A stretch of DNA of 34,134 bases, from positions 1-34,134 of the forward strand of contig JAIHTM010000003.1 of NCBI GenBank assembly GCA_022713905.1, written 5' to 3'. This DNA is from Collinsella sp. (GTDB lineage: Bacteria > Actinomycetota > Coriobacteriia > Coriobacteriales > Coriobacteriaceae). The notes below the pieces were generated by a model that was not told the origin of the DNA, did not search any database, and worked only from the letters and a program-made list of their open reading frames with translations. Positions 21,586 to 32,166 of this stretch are shown in pieces; positions within the stretch are counted from its first letter, which is position 1, and each line of letters opens with the position of its first letter. The position numbers were made by a program, and so were the translations under genes.

Positions 21586-22545
21586 ATGGGTTTCACGATT
21601 CTTGGAACAGGCTCGGCGCTTCCTACGCGCAGTGTTTCCAATGACGAGCTGTCCGAGTTCCTTGATACCTCGGATGAGTGGATTTTTACCCGCACCGGTA
21701 TCAAGAGCCGCCACGTCTGCACCACTGAGTCACTCGACGACCTTGCCGTAGCGGCGAGCGAGCGGGCGCTTCAGGTATCCGGAATCGACGCGAGCCAGCT
21801 GGATCTTATCGTCTGTTCGACGACGACGGGCGATCACCTCGTTCCTGCCGAAGCGTGCGCCGTTGCTGAGCGCCTGGGTGCCACATGTCCTGCCTTCGAC
21901 GTTTCCGCGGCTTGTGCCGGCTTTGTATTTGCGCTCGATGTCGCCGAGGGTTATATCGCCCGCGGTCGCGCCAAGCACGTGCTGGTCGTTGCCGCCGAGC
22001 AGATGACGCGCGCGCTCGATTGGACCGACCGTGCCACGTGCGTGCTCTTTGGCGATGGCGCGGGTGCTGCGGTCATAGGGGCTGGGGGAGACAACCCTCT
22101 TGCCGTTGAGCTTTCGACAGCGCCCGACGTCGAGACGTTGCGCGTTCCCGGTCTGGTCGGCACCTCGCCGTTTAAGGACTCCGCAGATAGCGCGAGCGTG
22201 CTGTCCATGATTGGTCGCCGCGTGTTCAAGTTCGGCGTCAACGCCATCTGCGACACGGTTCATAAGCTTGCGAGCGATGCGGGCATTTCGGTCGAAGACA
22301 TCGATCATTTTGTATTACATCAGGCTAACGAACGAATCCTGAGTCAGGCGGTCAAGCGTCTCGGCGTGCCAGACGAGCGCGTGGTTCGAACGCTACGCGA
22401 GACCGGCAACATTTCGAGCGCCTGCATTCCCTTTGCGCTTGACCGGCTGGCACGTACCGACGCACTGAATGAGGACGACACCATCGCCCTCGTTGGATTT
22501 GGCGCCGGCCTGGATATAGGTGGCTATCTGCTTCGTTGGAAGTAG
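21586..22545 (+). CDS. fabH: Beta-ketoacyl-ACP synthase III
   Basis: FabH, 319 residues, starts fatty-acid synthesis by condensing an acyl-CoA primer with malonyl-ACP. The catalytic triad is visible: C110 in SAACAGF, H245 in VLHQAN and N275 in ETGNISSA. The conserved DEWIFTRTGIKSRH near the N-terminus and FGDGAGAAVIG before the middle are family features. The ATG at 21586 lies six bases after AAAGGAGG (21572-21579); an in-frame extension upstream would run through the operator motifs and is rejected. It is the first gene of the fatty-acid operon. Primer choice (acetyl or branched-chain) is not readable from sequence. Confidence 0.96.
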   Translation: MGFTILGTGSALPTRSVSNDELSEFLDTSDEWIFTRTGIKSRHVCTTESLDDLAVAASERALQVSGIDASQLDLIVCSTTTGDHLVPAEACAVAERLGATCPAFDVSAACAGFVFALDVAEGYIARGRAKHVLVVAAEQMTRALDWTDRATCVLFGDGAGAAVIGAGGDNPLAVELSTAPDVETLRVPGLVGTSPFKDSADSASVLSMIGRRVFKFGVNAICDTVHKLASDAGISVEDIDHFVLHQANERILSQAVKRLGVPDERVVRTLRETGNISSACIPFALDRLARTDALNEDDTIALVGFGAGLDIGGYLLRWK

Positions 22546-22597
22546 TCGCACATAGGAAATAAAAACGCCCCTAGGGCACAAACAAAGGAGAACTACC

Positions 22598-22834
22598 ATG
22601 GCAGACCAGAAGACCTTCGAGCGCGTTTGCGACGTTATCCGCGAGACCGCTGGCCTTGACGACGTCGAGATGAAGCCCGAGTCCACGCTCGAGGAGATTG
22701 GCCTCGACAGCCTGGGCACCGTCGAGATCCTCGTCGCCGTCGAGGACGAGTTTGGCATTGAACTCGATACCGAGGAGAACCCCAAGACGGTCGGCGAGTT
22801 CGTCGATACGGTCGAGGCGGCATTGGAGAAGTAG
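22598..22834 (+). CDS. acpP: Acyl carrier protein
   Basis: ACP, 78 residues, carries the growing acyl chain on a phosphopantetheine arm. The attachment serine is S38 in the motif GLDSLG (35-40). The protein is acidic and shows the expected four-helix pattern, with EILVAVEDEFGIEL as helix II and the C-terminal TVGEFVDTVEAALEK. The ATG lies after AAAGGAG at normal spacing. It stands between fabH and fabK in the operon, with 52 bases separating it from fabH and only two bases from the fabK start. Confidence 0.96.
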   Translation: MADQKTFERVCDVIRETAGLDDVEMKPESTLEEIGLDSLGTVEILVAVEDEFGIELDTEENPKTVGEFVDTVEAALEK

Positions 22835-22836
22835 TG

Positions 22837-23781
22837 ATGCTCAAGTCTCCTCTCTGCGATTTGCTCGGCATCGAAAAGCCCGTGTTCCAGGGTGGCATGG
22901 CCTGGATTGCCGACGCCTCGCTGGCGTCTGCCGTGTCCGAGGCAGGCGGCTTGGGCATTATTGCGGCCATGAATGCCGACGCAAACTGGCTGCGCGATCA
23001 GATTCACGAGCTGCGCGCCAAGACGGATAAGCCCTTTGGCGTCAACGTTATGCTCATGAGTCCGTTTGTCGACGAGGTCGCACAAGTGGTGATTGATGAG
23101 CGGGTACCCGTTGTGGTGACCGGCGCCGGCAATCCCACCAAGTACATGAAGGCCTGGATCGATGCAGGCATCAAGGTTATTCCCGTCGTGGCTTCGGTGG
23201 CGCTGGCGCGTCTTGTGGCGCGTCGTGGAGCCACTGCCGTGGTTGCCGAGGGCACCGAATCAGGCGGCCATATTGGCGAGACCTCGACGATGGCGCTCGT
23301 TCCGCAGGTTGTCGACGCGGTCGATATCTCCGTAGTGGCAGCCGGCGGTATCGCGGATGGCCGCGGGGTGGCGGCCGCCTTTATGCTCGGCGCTGCCGGC
23401 GTCCAGGTGGGAACACGCTTTCTGGTCGCAAACGAGTGCACCGTATCCGAACAGTACAAAGAGCTGGTGCTCAAGGCAGGCGACACGTCGACGCGTGCGA
23501 CCGGTCGCTCGACGGGACATCCGGTTCGCGCCCTCAAGAGCCCCTTCACCAACGCGTATGCCAAGAACGAGGCGGCGGGCGCAAGTCCCGAGGAGCTCGG
23601 GGCCATGGGCACGGGCGCGCTTCGCAAGGCCGCCAAGGACGGTAATTACGAAGAGGGTTCGTATTTGTGCGGACAGATTGCTGGCATGGTCAACGAACGC
23701 CAGAGCGCACGCGAAATCGTCGACGATCTGGTCGAGGGTGCCGAGCGCGTCCTGAAGGGTGCGTGCGCATGGGTAGCGTAG
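22837..23781 (+). CDS. fabK: Enoyl-ACP reductase II (FMN-dependent)
   Basis: FabK, 314 residues, reduces enoyl-ACP with NAD(P)H through bound FMN in the final step of each elongation cycle. It has the TIM-barrel nitronate-monooxygenase/IMPDH-like fold: GGMAWIADASLASAVSEAGGLGII near the start, the VVTGAGNP strand, and the EGTESGGHIGETSTM segment with H145, equivalent to the catalytic histidine of pneumococcal FabK. AAGGIADGRGVAAAFMLGA and GVQVGTRF bind the FMN phosphate. FabK is naturally insensitive to triclosan, unlike FabI. The ATG at 22837 is chosen over an adjacent GTG that overlaps the acpP stop. It overlaps fabD by 13 bases. Confidence 0.94.
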   Translation: MLKSPLCDLLGIEKPVFQGGMAWIADASLASAVSEAGGLGIIAAMNADANWLRDQIHELRAKTDKPFGVNVMLMSPFVDEVAQVVIDERVPVVVTGAGNPTKYMKAWIDAGIKVIPVVASVALARLVARRGATAVVAEGTESGGHIGETSTMALVPQVVDAVDISVVAAGGIADGRGVAAAFMLGAAGVQVGTRFLVANECTVSEQYKELVLKAGDTSTRATGRSTGHPVRALKSPFTNAYAKNEAAGASPEELGAMGTGALRKAAKDGNYEEGSYLCGQIAGMVNERQSAREIVDDLVEGAERVLKGACAWVA

Positions 23782-24695
23782 CGTTTCTGTTTGCCGGCCA
23801 GGGCGCCCAGCACCCCGCGATGGGCGTCGATCTCATCGAGGCATCACCGGCGGCCGCCGAGGTGTTCGCCATTGCCGATGAGGTACGCCCGGGGACCAGC
23901 GAGCAGTGCCGGAGCGCCTCCAAGGAGGAGCTCTCGCAGACCGAGAACACGCAGCCGTGCGTGTTCGTTCACGACCTGGCAGCGGCTACCGCCCTGCGCG
24001 AGCGCGGCGTGGTGCCTGCCGCTTGTGCGGGATTCTCGCTGGGCGAGGTCGCTGCACTCACCTTTGCGGGGGCGTTCGATACGCGAGCGGGCTTTGAGCT
24101 CGTGTGCGAGCGCGCGGCGCTGATGGCCGCGGCTGCCGAGCGCCATCCGGGCGGCATGCGCGCCGTCATCAAGCTCGATGCGGCGCAAGTCGAGGGCCTG
24201 GCAAAACAGGCCGGCGAGGACTGCTGGCCAGTCAACTACAACAGCCCACAGCAGACGGTTGTGGCCGGAGCGCCCGAGGCGCTGCAGGAGCTCGACGTCC
24301 TAGTAAAAGAGGCTGGCGGCCGCGCCATGAAGGTCGCGGTGTCGGGTGCATTTCATAGCCGCTATATGGCCGAGGCGACCTGTGGCCTTGCCGCATATAT
24401 TGAGGCCGGTCACGCGCCGTCCCCGTTGCTCATTCCTGTTTTGGCAAATATGACAGCGGCGCCCTATCCGGCGGATCCCCAGACGGCATCGGATGTCTTG
24501 GCCAATCAGGTGAGCCATGCCGTACGCTGGGTCGATACGCTGCATGCTCTGCAGGATCAAGGCATCGACACATTTATTGAGGTCGGCCCCGGCAAAACGC
24601 TGTCCGGCCTGGTCAAGCGTACGCTGAGCGACGTTCGTGTGTATTCGTGCGAGACGGCCGAGCAGGTCGCAGCTATTGCCGACGAGCTCGCATAG
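23769..24695 (+). CDS. fabD: Malonyl-CoA--ACP transacylase
   Basis: FabD, 308 residues, moves malonyl from CoA to ACP to supply two-carbon units. AFLFAGQGAQ near the N-terminus, the nucleophile S90 in GFSLGE and the catalytic H196 in SGAFHSRYM are visible. An arginine in CERAALM holds the malonyl carboxylate, and VGPGKTLSGLVKRT closes the domain. The start is the ATG at 23769, giving the family N-terminus MGSVAFLFAGQGAQ; it overlaps the end of fabK by 13 bases, which indicates translational coupling. Longer reading upstream would add 34 residues with no family likeness. Confidence 0.95.
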   Translation: MGSVAFLFAGQGAQHPAMGVDLIEASPAAAEVFAIADEVRPGTSEQCRSASKEELSQTENTQPCVFVHDLAAATALRERGVVPAACAGFSLGEVAALTFAGAFDTRAGFELVCERAALMAAAAERHPGGMRAVIKLDAAQVEGLAKQAGEDCWPVNYNSPQQTVVAGAPEALQELDVLVKEAGGRAMKVAVSGAFHSRYMAEATCGLAAYIEAGHAPSPLLIPVLANMTAAPYPADPQTASDVLANQVSHAVRWVDTLHALQDQGIDTFIEVGPGKTLSGLVKRTLSDVRVYSCETAEQVAAIADELA

Positions 24696-24725
24696 TCCAC
24701 AGGGCTGTAACCCGAAAGGAATGAC

Positions 24726-25499
24726 ATGGGCAACTTGAACAATGGCGCGCTCGAGCGCAACGACTCACGTCGCGTGGCACTGGTCACGGGCGGCTCGCGG
24801 GGTATCGGCCGCGCCTGCGCTATCGGTCTGGCGGAGGATGGCTGCGATATCGCCGTCGTCTATGCCGGCAGCGTCGATGCGGCGCGCGAGACGTGCGACG
24901 CCTGCGAGGCGGCTGGCGCCACGGCGCGCTCATATCAATGCGACGTGGCCGACCCCGCTGCCGTCAACGCGTGCGTGGAAGCGGTCCTCAACGACTTTGG
25001 CTCCATTTGGGCGCTCGTCAACAACGCTGGCATCACCCGCGATGGCCTGCTCATGCGCATGGGCGATGACGCCTTCGATCGCGTGCTCGATGTCAATCTT
25101 AAAGGAACGTTTAACACGACGCGCGCGCTCACCAAGACCTTTATGCGCCAGCGCGGCGGCTGCGTCGTCAACATGAGCTCGGTCGTGGGCCTGATGGGCA
25201 ATGCCGGGCAAGCCAACTACGCTGCCTCCAAGGCGGGCGTGATCGGCCTGACCAAGGCGGTGGCGCGCGAGCTTGCGCCCCGCGGCGTACGAGTGAACGC
25301 GGTTGCCCCCGGGTTTGTCGAGACGGATATGACGGCAAAGCTCTCGGAGAAGGTGCGTACGGTAACCGAGGAGCAGATTCCCCTTAAGCGTATGGCGCGC
25401 CCCGAGGAGGTGGCCGGCGTAGTGCGCTTTCTGGCGAGTGATGCGGCTGCCTACATTACGGGTGAGGTCGTGCGCGTCGACGGCGGAATGGCGATGTAG
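24726..25499 (+). CDS. fabG: 3-oxoacyl-ACP reductase
   Basis: FabG, 257 residues, is a short-chain dehydrogenase that reduces 3-oxoacyl-ACP with NADPH. The nucleotide-binding TGGSRGIG is at 21-28, NNAG follows strand 4, and the catalytic set is S152, Y165 and K169 in the SVVGLMGNAGQANYAASKAG region. The C-terminal SSD-like PEEVAGVVRFLASDAAAYITGEVVRVDGGMAM is typical. It carries about 14 extra residues at the N-terminus, but the ATG at 24726 follows GAAAGGAATGAC at fitting distance and no better start is visible. It lies 30 bases after fabD within the operon. Confidence 0.95.
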   Translation: MGNLNNGALERNDSRRVALVTGGSRGIGRACAIGLAEDGCDIAVVYAGSVDAARETCDACEAAGATARSYQCDVADPAAVNACVEAVLNDFGSIWALVNNAGITRDGLLMRMGDDAFDRVLDVNLKGTFNTTRALTKTFMRQRGGCVVNMSSVVGLMGNAGQANYAASKAGVIGLTKAVARELAPRGVRVNAVAPGFVETDMTAKLSEKVRTVTEEQIPLKRMARPEEVAGVVRFLASDAAAYITGEVVRVDGGMAM

Positions 25500-25538
25500 A
25501 AACCAGGGCCGAAGAACGGCTTGGATGAGGAGACCATG

Positions 25539-26786
25539 ATGGAACAGAGAGTTGCAATCACCGGTATCGGTGCCGTGTCGCCGCTCGGCAACACCGCGCT
25601 TGCCACCTGGGCGGCAATGTGTGCTGGCACGTGCGGCATCGGCCCGATCACGCACTTCGATACCGATGCGTTTGCCGTCAAGGTGGCAGCCGAGGTCAAG
25701 GGCTTTGACGGCAACGAGTACTTTGGCAAGCGTAACGCCAAGCATCTCGACCCCTGCGTTCAGTTTGCGATGGCGGCTTCGGACGAAGCCATGCACGATG
25801 CGGGCTTTGATGTCGAAGGCGCCATCGATCGCGAGCGCCTGGGCGTCTACGTGGGCTCGGGCGTGGGCGGCATGACGACGCTCGTCGACAACGTCCATAC
25901 GATTGCCGAACGTGGGCCCCGCCGCGCATCGCCCTATATGATCGCGATGATGATCCCCAACATGGCATCGGGCAATATCGCAATCCGCCACAAGGCAAAG
26001 GGCCCGACCCTGCCCGTGGTGACCGCGTGCGCAACCTCGGCCCATGCGGTGGGCGAGGCGTTCCGCGCCATAAAGCACGGCTATGCCGACGCGATCCTCG
26101 CGGGCGGCGCCGAGGCCGCAATTATCCCCGATGCCGTTGCGGGCTTTACGTCCTGCCGCGCATTGACCACCAACCCTGATCCCGCGACGGCTTGCCGCCC
26201 GTTCGATGCAGACCGCGATGGCTTTGTGATGGGCGAGGGCGCCTGCGTGCTCGTGCTCGAGAGCATGGAACATGCGCAGGCGCGCGGTGCGCACATTTAT
26301 GCCGAGGTCGTGGGCTACGGCAACACCGATGATGCCTATCACATCACGAGCCCTGATCCCGAGGCTGCCGGCATTGCCCGCGCGATATCGCTGGCGGTGA
26401 CCGAGGGCGACGTCAGGCCTTCCGAGGGCCTCTACATCAATGCCCACGGCACATCGACCAAGCTCAACGATTCGTCCGAGACGGCGGGCATTAAGCGTGC
26501 GCTCGGCGAGGACGCGGCGCGCGCCGCGCACGTCTCGTCGACTAAGTCGATGACCGGCCACATGATCGGTGCCACGGGCGCCATCGAGGTCATGGCCTGC
26601 GCCATGGCGCTCGAGCAGGGCGTGGTGCCGCCGACCATTAACTACCACACGCCCGATCCCGCCTGCGATCTTGACTACACGCCCAATCGCGCGGTTCGCG
26701 CTGACCTTACCTGGGCGCTTTCGACCAACCTGGGCTTTGGCGGACACAACGCCGCCATCGCGCTGCGTAGATATACGAGGAGCTAG
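25539..26786 (+). CDS. fabF: Beta-ketoacyl-ACP synthase II
   Basis: FabF, 415 residues, performs the elongation condensation of acyl-ACP with malonyl-ACP. The catalytic triad is C164 in TACATSAHAVGEA, H303 in NAHGTSTKLND and H341 in SMTGHMIGATGAIE, at spacings matching E. coli FabF (163, 303, 340). GFGGHNA near the C-terminus is also typical. The start at 25539 sits six bases after GAGGAG and gives MEQRVAITGIGAVSPLG; ATG at 25536 or TTG at 25521 are in frame but less well placed. It is the only elongation synthase in the operon, so FabF alone would have to supply that function unless fabB is elsewhere. Confidence 0.96.
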   Translation: MEQRVAITGIGAVSPLGNTALATWAAMCAGTCGIGPITHFDTDAFAVKVAAEVKGFDGNEYFGKRNAKHLDPCVQFAMAASDEAMHDAGFDVEGAIDRERLGVYVGSGVGGMTTLVDNVHTIAERGPRRASPYMIAMMIPNMASGNIAIRHKAKGPTLPVVTACATSAHAVGEAFRAIKHGYADAILAGGAEAAIIPDAVAGFTSCRALTTNPDPATACRPFDADRDGFVMGEGACVLVLESMEHAQARGAHIYAEVVGYGNTDDAYHITSPDPEAAGIARAISLAVTEGDVRPSEGLYINAHGTSTKLNDSSETAGIKRALGEDAARAAHVSSTKSMTGHMIGATGAIEVMACAMALEQGVVPPTINYHTPDPACDLDYTPNRAVRADLTWALSTNLGFGGHNAAIALRRYTRS

Positions 26787-26789
26787 AGC

Positions 26790-27263
26790 ATGGATTCCAA
26801 AAGACTTGCCGAGATAGCCGATGTTATGGAGGACCGCGGCCTCACGCGCGTACGCGTTGAGGAGCCCGATGGCACCGCGGTCGAACTCGAGCGCGCGAGC
26901 GCCGCACAGCCGGTTGCCGTGCCCATGCCCATGCCGAGCGCTATGGCCGCTCCAGTTGCAGCTCCCACAGTCGCGCCTGCCGCACCGGAGCCCGCCGCGC
27001 AGACACCTGCCGCCGCACCGGAGCCCAAGGGCACCGAGGTGACCGCTCCCATGGTCGGCGTTTTCTATGCTGCCCCGGCGCCGGGCGACGAGCCGTTTGT
27101 GCACGTGGGCTCTAAGGTCAAGGCCGGCGAGACGCTCTGCATCATCGAGGCCATGAAGGTTCTCAACGAGGTAACGGCAGAGGCAGACGGCGAGGTGCTC
27201 GAGATCTGCGTGGCCGACGGCGACCTCGTGGAGTTTGGCAGCTGCCTCATGAGGATCGGATAG
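26790..27263 (+). CDS. accB: Biotin carboxyl carrier protein of acetyl-CoA carboxylase
   Basis: AccB, 157 residues, carries carboxybiotin between AccC and the carboxyltransferase. The biotinylated lysine is K123 in EAMKV. The N-terminal helical part (about 1-35) is followed by a proline/alanine-rich linker (about 40-80) and the lipoyl-like domain from TAPMVGVFY onward. The thumb-like segment of bacterial BCCP is present as APAPGDEPFV. The ATG is three bases after the fabF stop, with GAGGAGC upstream at 26777-26783. The biotin ligase that would modify it is encoded by birA at the head of the same cluster. Confidence 0.95.
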   Translation: MDSKRLAEIADVMEDRGLTRVRVEEPDGTAVELERASAAQPVAVPMPMPSAMAAPVAAPTVAPAAPEPAAQTPAAAPEPKGTEVTAPMVGVFYAAPAPGDEPFVHVGSKVKAGETLCIIEAMKVLNEVTAEADGEVLEICVADGDLVEFGSCLMRIG

Positions 27264-27272
27264 GTGATATCC

Positions 27273-27695
27273 ATGAACAAAGAAGAGCTTAAGGAACTGT
27301 TGCCGCATCGCGAACCGATGCTTTTGCTCGACGAGGCCGAGCTGGTGGGCGACGAGGCCCACGGCAAGATCACGATTACGGGCGACGAGTACTTTTTGCA
27401 GGGGCATTTTCCGGGAAACCCGGTGGTCCCCGGCGTGATTCAGTGCGAGATGCTCGCCCAAAACTGTTGCGTGCTGCTGATGGGCGATGAGGAAGCGCGC
27501 GGCGCGACGCCGTTCTACACGAGTCTGGACAAGGTGCGCTTTAAGCGTCCGGTGCGCCCGGGCGACACGGTTGATCTGGTGTGCACCATCACGCGTGCGC
27601 GCGGGCCGTTCCGCTTTGCGACGGGTACTGCGAGCGTCAACGGTGAGGTTTGCTGCCGCGCCGATATGTCTTTTGCACTCATGCACGAAAGTTAA
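27273..27695 (+). CDS. fabZ: 3-hydroxyacyl-ACP dehydratase
   Basis: FabZ, 140 residues, dehydrates 3-hydroxyacyl-ACP. The hot-dog fold signature is visible: LPHREPMLLLDE near residues 10-21, GHFPGNPVVPGVIQCEM with catalytic H45 and E59 (14 residues apart as in E. coli), and FKRPVRPGDTV later on. The start at ATG 27273 gives the family N-terminus and follows AGGTGAT; a GTG at 27264 directly after the accB stop is possible and would add three residues. No fabA, fabM or desaturase gene is in the window, so the route to unsaturated acids is not shown here. Confidence 0.94.
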   Translation: MNKEELKELLPHREPMLLLDEAELVGDEAHGKITITGDEYFLQGHFPGNPVVPGVIQCEMLAQNCCVLLMGDEEARGATPFYTSLDKVRFKRPVRPGDTVDLVCTITRARGPFRFATGTASVNGEVCCRADMSFALMHES

Positions 27696-27705
27696 GGAAG
27701 GCTTC

Positions 27706-29035
<1,330 letters not shown>

Positions 29036-29049
<14 letters not shown>

Positions 29050-30760
29050 AAAAGCGAAGACGGTCAACGTTCTCGAGGGGCCGATGACCGAGTCGTGCGC
29101 CGAGTTTCCTGCGCGCCATGTGTTTATCAAGTGCCCGGAGTGCCGCCGCGTGATCGATGAGGCGCGTCTGCACGACAACCTCGAGGTCTGCCCTCGTTGC
29201 GGCAAACACTTTCGCGTGAGCGGGCGCGACCGCATGCGCATGACGATTGACGAGGGCACGTTTGAGGAATGGGATGCCAGTCTGGCGCCGAAGGACTTCC
29301 TTTCGTTTCCCGGCTATGCCGACAAGCTCAAGAGCGTGAGCGAACGTTCGGGCGAGCGCGATGCCGTTGTGTGCGGCAAGGGCAAAATCTGCGGTTGCGA
29401 TACGGCGCTCTTCTTTATGGACGCCAACTTTATGATGGGCTCGATGGGTTCCGTGGTGGGCGAGAAGATCTGCCGCACATTTGAGCGTGCGACCGAGCTG
29501 GGACTGCCGGTCGTTGGCTTTACCGTATCGGGTGGCGCCCGCATGCAGGAGGGCGTGACCTCGCTCATGCAGATGGCCAAAATCTCTGCGGCGGTTAGGC
29601 GCCATAGCGAGGCGGGCGGCCTGTATATCACGGTGCTCACTGACCCCACGACCGGAGGCGTAACCGCGAGCTTTGCCATGGAGGGCGATATTATCCTGGC
29701 CGAGCCCGATGCCCTGACGGCATTTGCCGGCCCGCGCGTGATCGAGCAGAACATGCACAAGCGCCTGCCCAAGGGATTCCAGCGCTCCGAGTTTTTGCTG
29801 GAGCACGGCTTTTGCGATGCCGTTGTACCGCGTGGCGAGGTTGCGCTCACGGTAGGCGAGCTGCTGGCGCTGCACGAAGGGCACGCGCCCGGCCTGGGGG
29901 CACCGCACGAGATTGTGCATACGGGCCGCCGCGGCAAAAAGCTGGGACATTTGTTCAAGCGCTCGGCCGCACCAAAAACCGCGCTCGAGATTGTCAAGCA
30001 GACCCGCTCGGCAGATCGCGCCACGGCAGGCGAGATGATCTCGCTGGGCCTGGATGGATTTGTGGAGCTGCACGGCGACCGCTACTTTGGCGACGACGCC
30101 GCTGTGGTGGCTGGCATTGGCTGGAAAGACGGGCGCCCCGTAACGGTCATCGCCATCGAGCGCGGCACCACGACCAAAGAGCGCATGCGTCGCAACTTTG
30201 GCATGGCACATCCCGAGGGCTACCGCAAAGCGCGTCGCCTTATGCGCCAGGCCGAAAAGTTTGGTCGACCGGTTCTGTGCCTGGTCGATACTTCGGGCGC
30301 GTTTTGCGGCATCGGTGCCGAGGAGCGCGGCCAGGGCGAGGCGATTGCTCAGAATCTCATGGAGATGAGCGGCCTTAAGACACCGATTGTCTCGGTGGTG
30401 ACAGGCGAGGGCGGCTCTGGTGGCGCGCTGGCGCTGTCCGTGGCCGACCGCATCCTGATGCTCTCGAGCTCGGCCTATTCAGTCGTGAGCCCCGAGGCCT
30501 GTGCGTCGATCCTGTGGAAGGATACCGAGCGTGCGGATGAGGCCGCCGAGGCGCTTAAGCTCACGGCCCCCGATCTGCTGGCGCTCGGCATCATCGACGG
30601 CATTGTTGACGATAAGGGCCTGTCGCATGAGGAGATCGCCGGTGCCGTCATGTCCTCGGCATTTGATGCCTTCGATACGCTTGGGCAGCTCGACGACGCG
30701 ACCCTCACAAACCTCCGCTACGAAAAGTACCGCGCAATCGGTCGATACCGCACGATGTGA
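29036..30760 (+). CDS. accDA: Acetyl-CoA carboxylase carboxyltransferase, fused beta and alpha subunits
   Basis: One 574-residue protein combines AccD and AccA, the carboxyltransferase that makes malonyl-CoA. The AccD part (about 1-285) begins with a four-cysteine zinc ribbon, C33, C36, C52 and C55. It then has GSVVGEKICRTFE, GFTVSGGARMQEG and TDPTTGGVTASFAM. After a short linker, the AccA part starts near 310 with AlEIVKQTRSADR-like sequence and contains DGFVELHGDRYFGDD, GFGRPV-type and GEGGSGGALALSVADRI segments. In E. coli and streptococci the two are separate genes in the order accD-accA. The start at 29036 overlaps accC; an ATG at 29042 is an equal alternative. It is the last gene of the operon. 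Confidence 0.94.
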
Positions 30761-30776
30761 CAAAGGGACAGCCCGC

Positions 30777-32015
30777 ATGTCATATTGGGAAAGGCGTTCC
30801 ATGCTACAAGTTTCTAACACCTCGTTTACAACGTCGGTTTCATCAAACGCCATGGCCGTGGTGGACTATCTGTCCAAAAGCATGATGTCGGCGCTGCCGT
30901 TTATTGTCTGCGCGGCGTTGTTCCGCACCGTCGCTGTCATTATGGGCGAAGGCATGCTGGGCCTGTGGTCTGCCGATTCCGATATCTATCGCCTGTTCTA
31001 CAGTTGGCTCTATAACGCCGGCTACTACTTTTTGCCCATTTATCTTGGTTGGGCGGCCGCCCGCCAGCTCGGTTGCTCGGAGCAGCTGGGCATGATGCTG
31101 GGCGGCGTATTGATTGCACCCGATTTACTCAAGCTTGTCGATGCCGCATCGACGACGGGGGCATCGATGACTTCCGTGTATGGTCTGCTTCCTGCGCCGG
31201 TCAACGATTACACGACGACTGTTATTCCGGTTCTCATTTCGATGCCCGTGCTATGGCGAGTGGAGTGTTTCTTTAAGCGCGTTATCCCTAAGGCCGTGGC
31301 GTTTTCGTTTGTTCCGTTTGCGACCATGCTCGTCATGGTTCCGGTTTCGCTGTGTATTACGGCACCGGCGGGCAGCTATCTGGGCATGCTGTTGGGCCAG
31401 CTTATGTTTATGCTTGGCAATTCCGGTGGCATCGTGTCGCTGCTCACGCTCATGGGGCTTGCCGCGGGCTGGGAGTTCCTAAAGATAGCGGGCGTCAGCA
31501 ACGTCGTTCTATCGCTTGCGTACGCGCAGTTTATGAGTGTGGGAACGGATTCGTGCATCCTGATTGCCGCGACGATGGCGACGTTCGCCGTTTGGGGCAT
31601 GCCTTTTGGCGCGTCGCTCCGCGTTGCGGATAAGGACGAGAAGGCGCTCATGCTGGGCTACTCAATCTCGGGTGTTCTTGGCGGCGTAAGCGAGCCGGCG
31701 CTGTACGGTTGCGGCTTTAAATATGGCAGGTGCCTGACGTGCATGGCCATTGGCGGCGCCGTCGGAGGCCTTGTTGCGGCCGTGGGCCACGTTACGGCCT
31801 ATACCATCGGCATGACGAATGTCCTTATGGTCATTGGCTTTGCCACGGGCGGCATCTCGAACCTGCTGTGGTGCTGCGCTGCCGGCGGTGTGGCATTTGC
31901 GGTGTCTGCGGCGCTGAGCTACTGCTTTGGCGTGGTGCCGGCGAAGGGACAGACGACGGGGGACGGAGCCGATTCACCCGAAACCTCGAAGAGCGTGGCC
32001 GAAGTAAGCGCGTAA
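30777..32015 (+). CDS. PTS EIIC permease, glucose/beta-glucoside superfamily, without EIIA or EIIB
   Basis: A 412-residue membrane protein with about ten hydrophobic segments. The signature GVLGGVSEPALYGCGFKY near residues 300-316, with E306, corresponds to the GITEPAIYG motif of the glucose-superfamily EIIC domain that binds and moves the sugar. There is no EIIB cysteine domain or EIIA domain, and neither is encoded nearby, so phosphorylation would need a partner from another locus, or the protein has lost that function. The C-terminus is a short hydrophilic tail. Two starts are possible: 30777 after AAAGGG, or 30801 (MLQVSNTS) after GGGAAAGG at six bases. Substrate is unknown. It follows accDA by 16 bases and may be read through from it. 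Confidence 0.82.
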   Translation: MSYWERRSMLQVSNTSFTTSVSSNAMAVVDYLSKSMMSALPFIVCAALFRTVAVIMGEGMLGLWSADSDIYRLFYSWLYNAGYYFLPIYLGWAAARQLGCSEQLGMMLGGVLIAPDLLKLVDAASTTGASMTSVYGLLPAPVNDYTTTVIPVLISMPVLWRVECFFKRVIPKAVAFSFVPFATMLVMVPVSLCITAPAGSYLGMLLGQLMFMLGNSGGIVSLLTLMGLAAGWEFLKIAGVSNVVLSLAYAQFMSVGTDSCILIAATMATFAVWGMPFGASLRVADKDEKALMLGYSISGVLGGVSEPALYGCGFKYGRCLTCMAIGGAVGGLVAAVGHVTAYTIGMTNVLMVIGFATGGISNLLWCCAAGGVAFAVSAALSYCFGVVPAKGQTTGDGADSPETSKSVAEVSA

Positions 32016-32053
32016 ACCTGTGCGACACAAGGACGATTCCTTTGCCATATTCC

Positions 32054-32087
32054 AAGGCCGTGGCCCGTGTGGGTTGCGGCCTTTTTT
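32054..32087 (+). terminator. Terminator after the PTS permease
   Basis: AAGGCCG (32054-32060) pairs with CGGCCTT (32077-32083), followed by a T run. It closes the fatty-acid operon plus permease or the permease alone. Confidence 0.75.
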
Positions 32088-32114
32088 GTATCTGGGGGAC
32101 AAAGTGGCTACACT
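32086..32114 (+). promoter_or_regulatory. Candidate promoter of the CDF transporter gene
   Basis: TTGTAT (32086-32091) and TACACT (32109-32114) with a 17-bp spacer; the -35 overlaps the end of the preceding terminator. An overlapping TACAAT at 32114-32119 is an alternative -10. The leader to the ATG is about 45-50 bases. Confidence 0.35.
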
Positions 32115-32166
32115 ACAATCCGTTTGAGCAATAGATATATAGGTAGTACCGTGGGGGCGGATGTAG

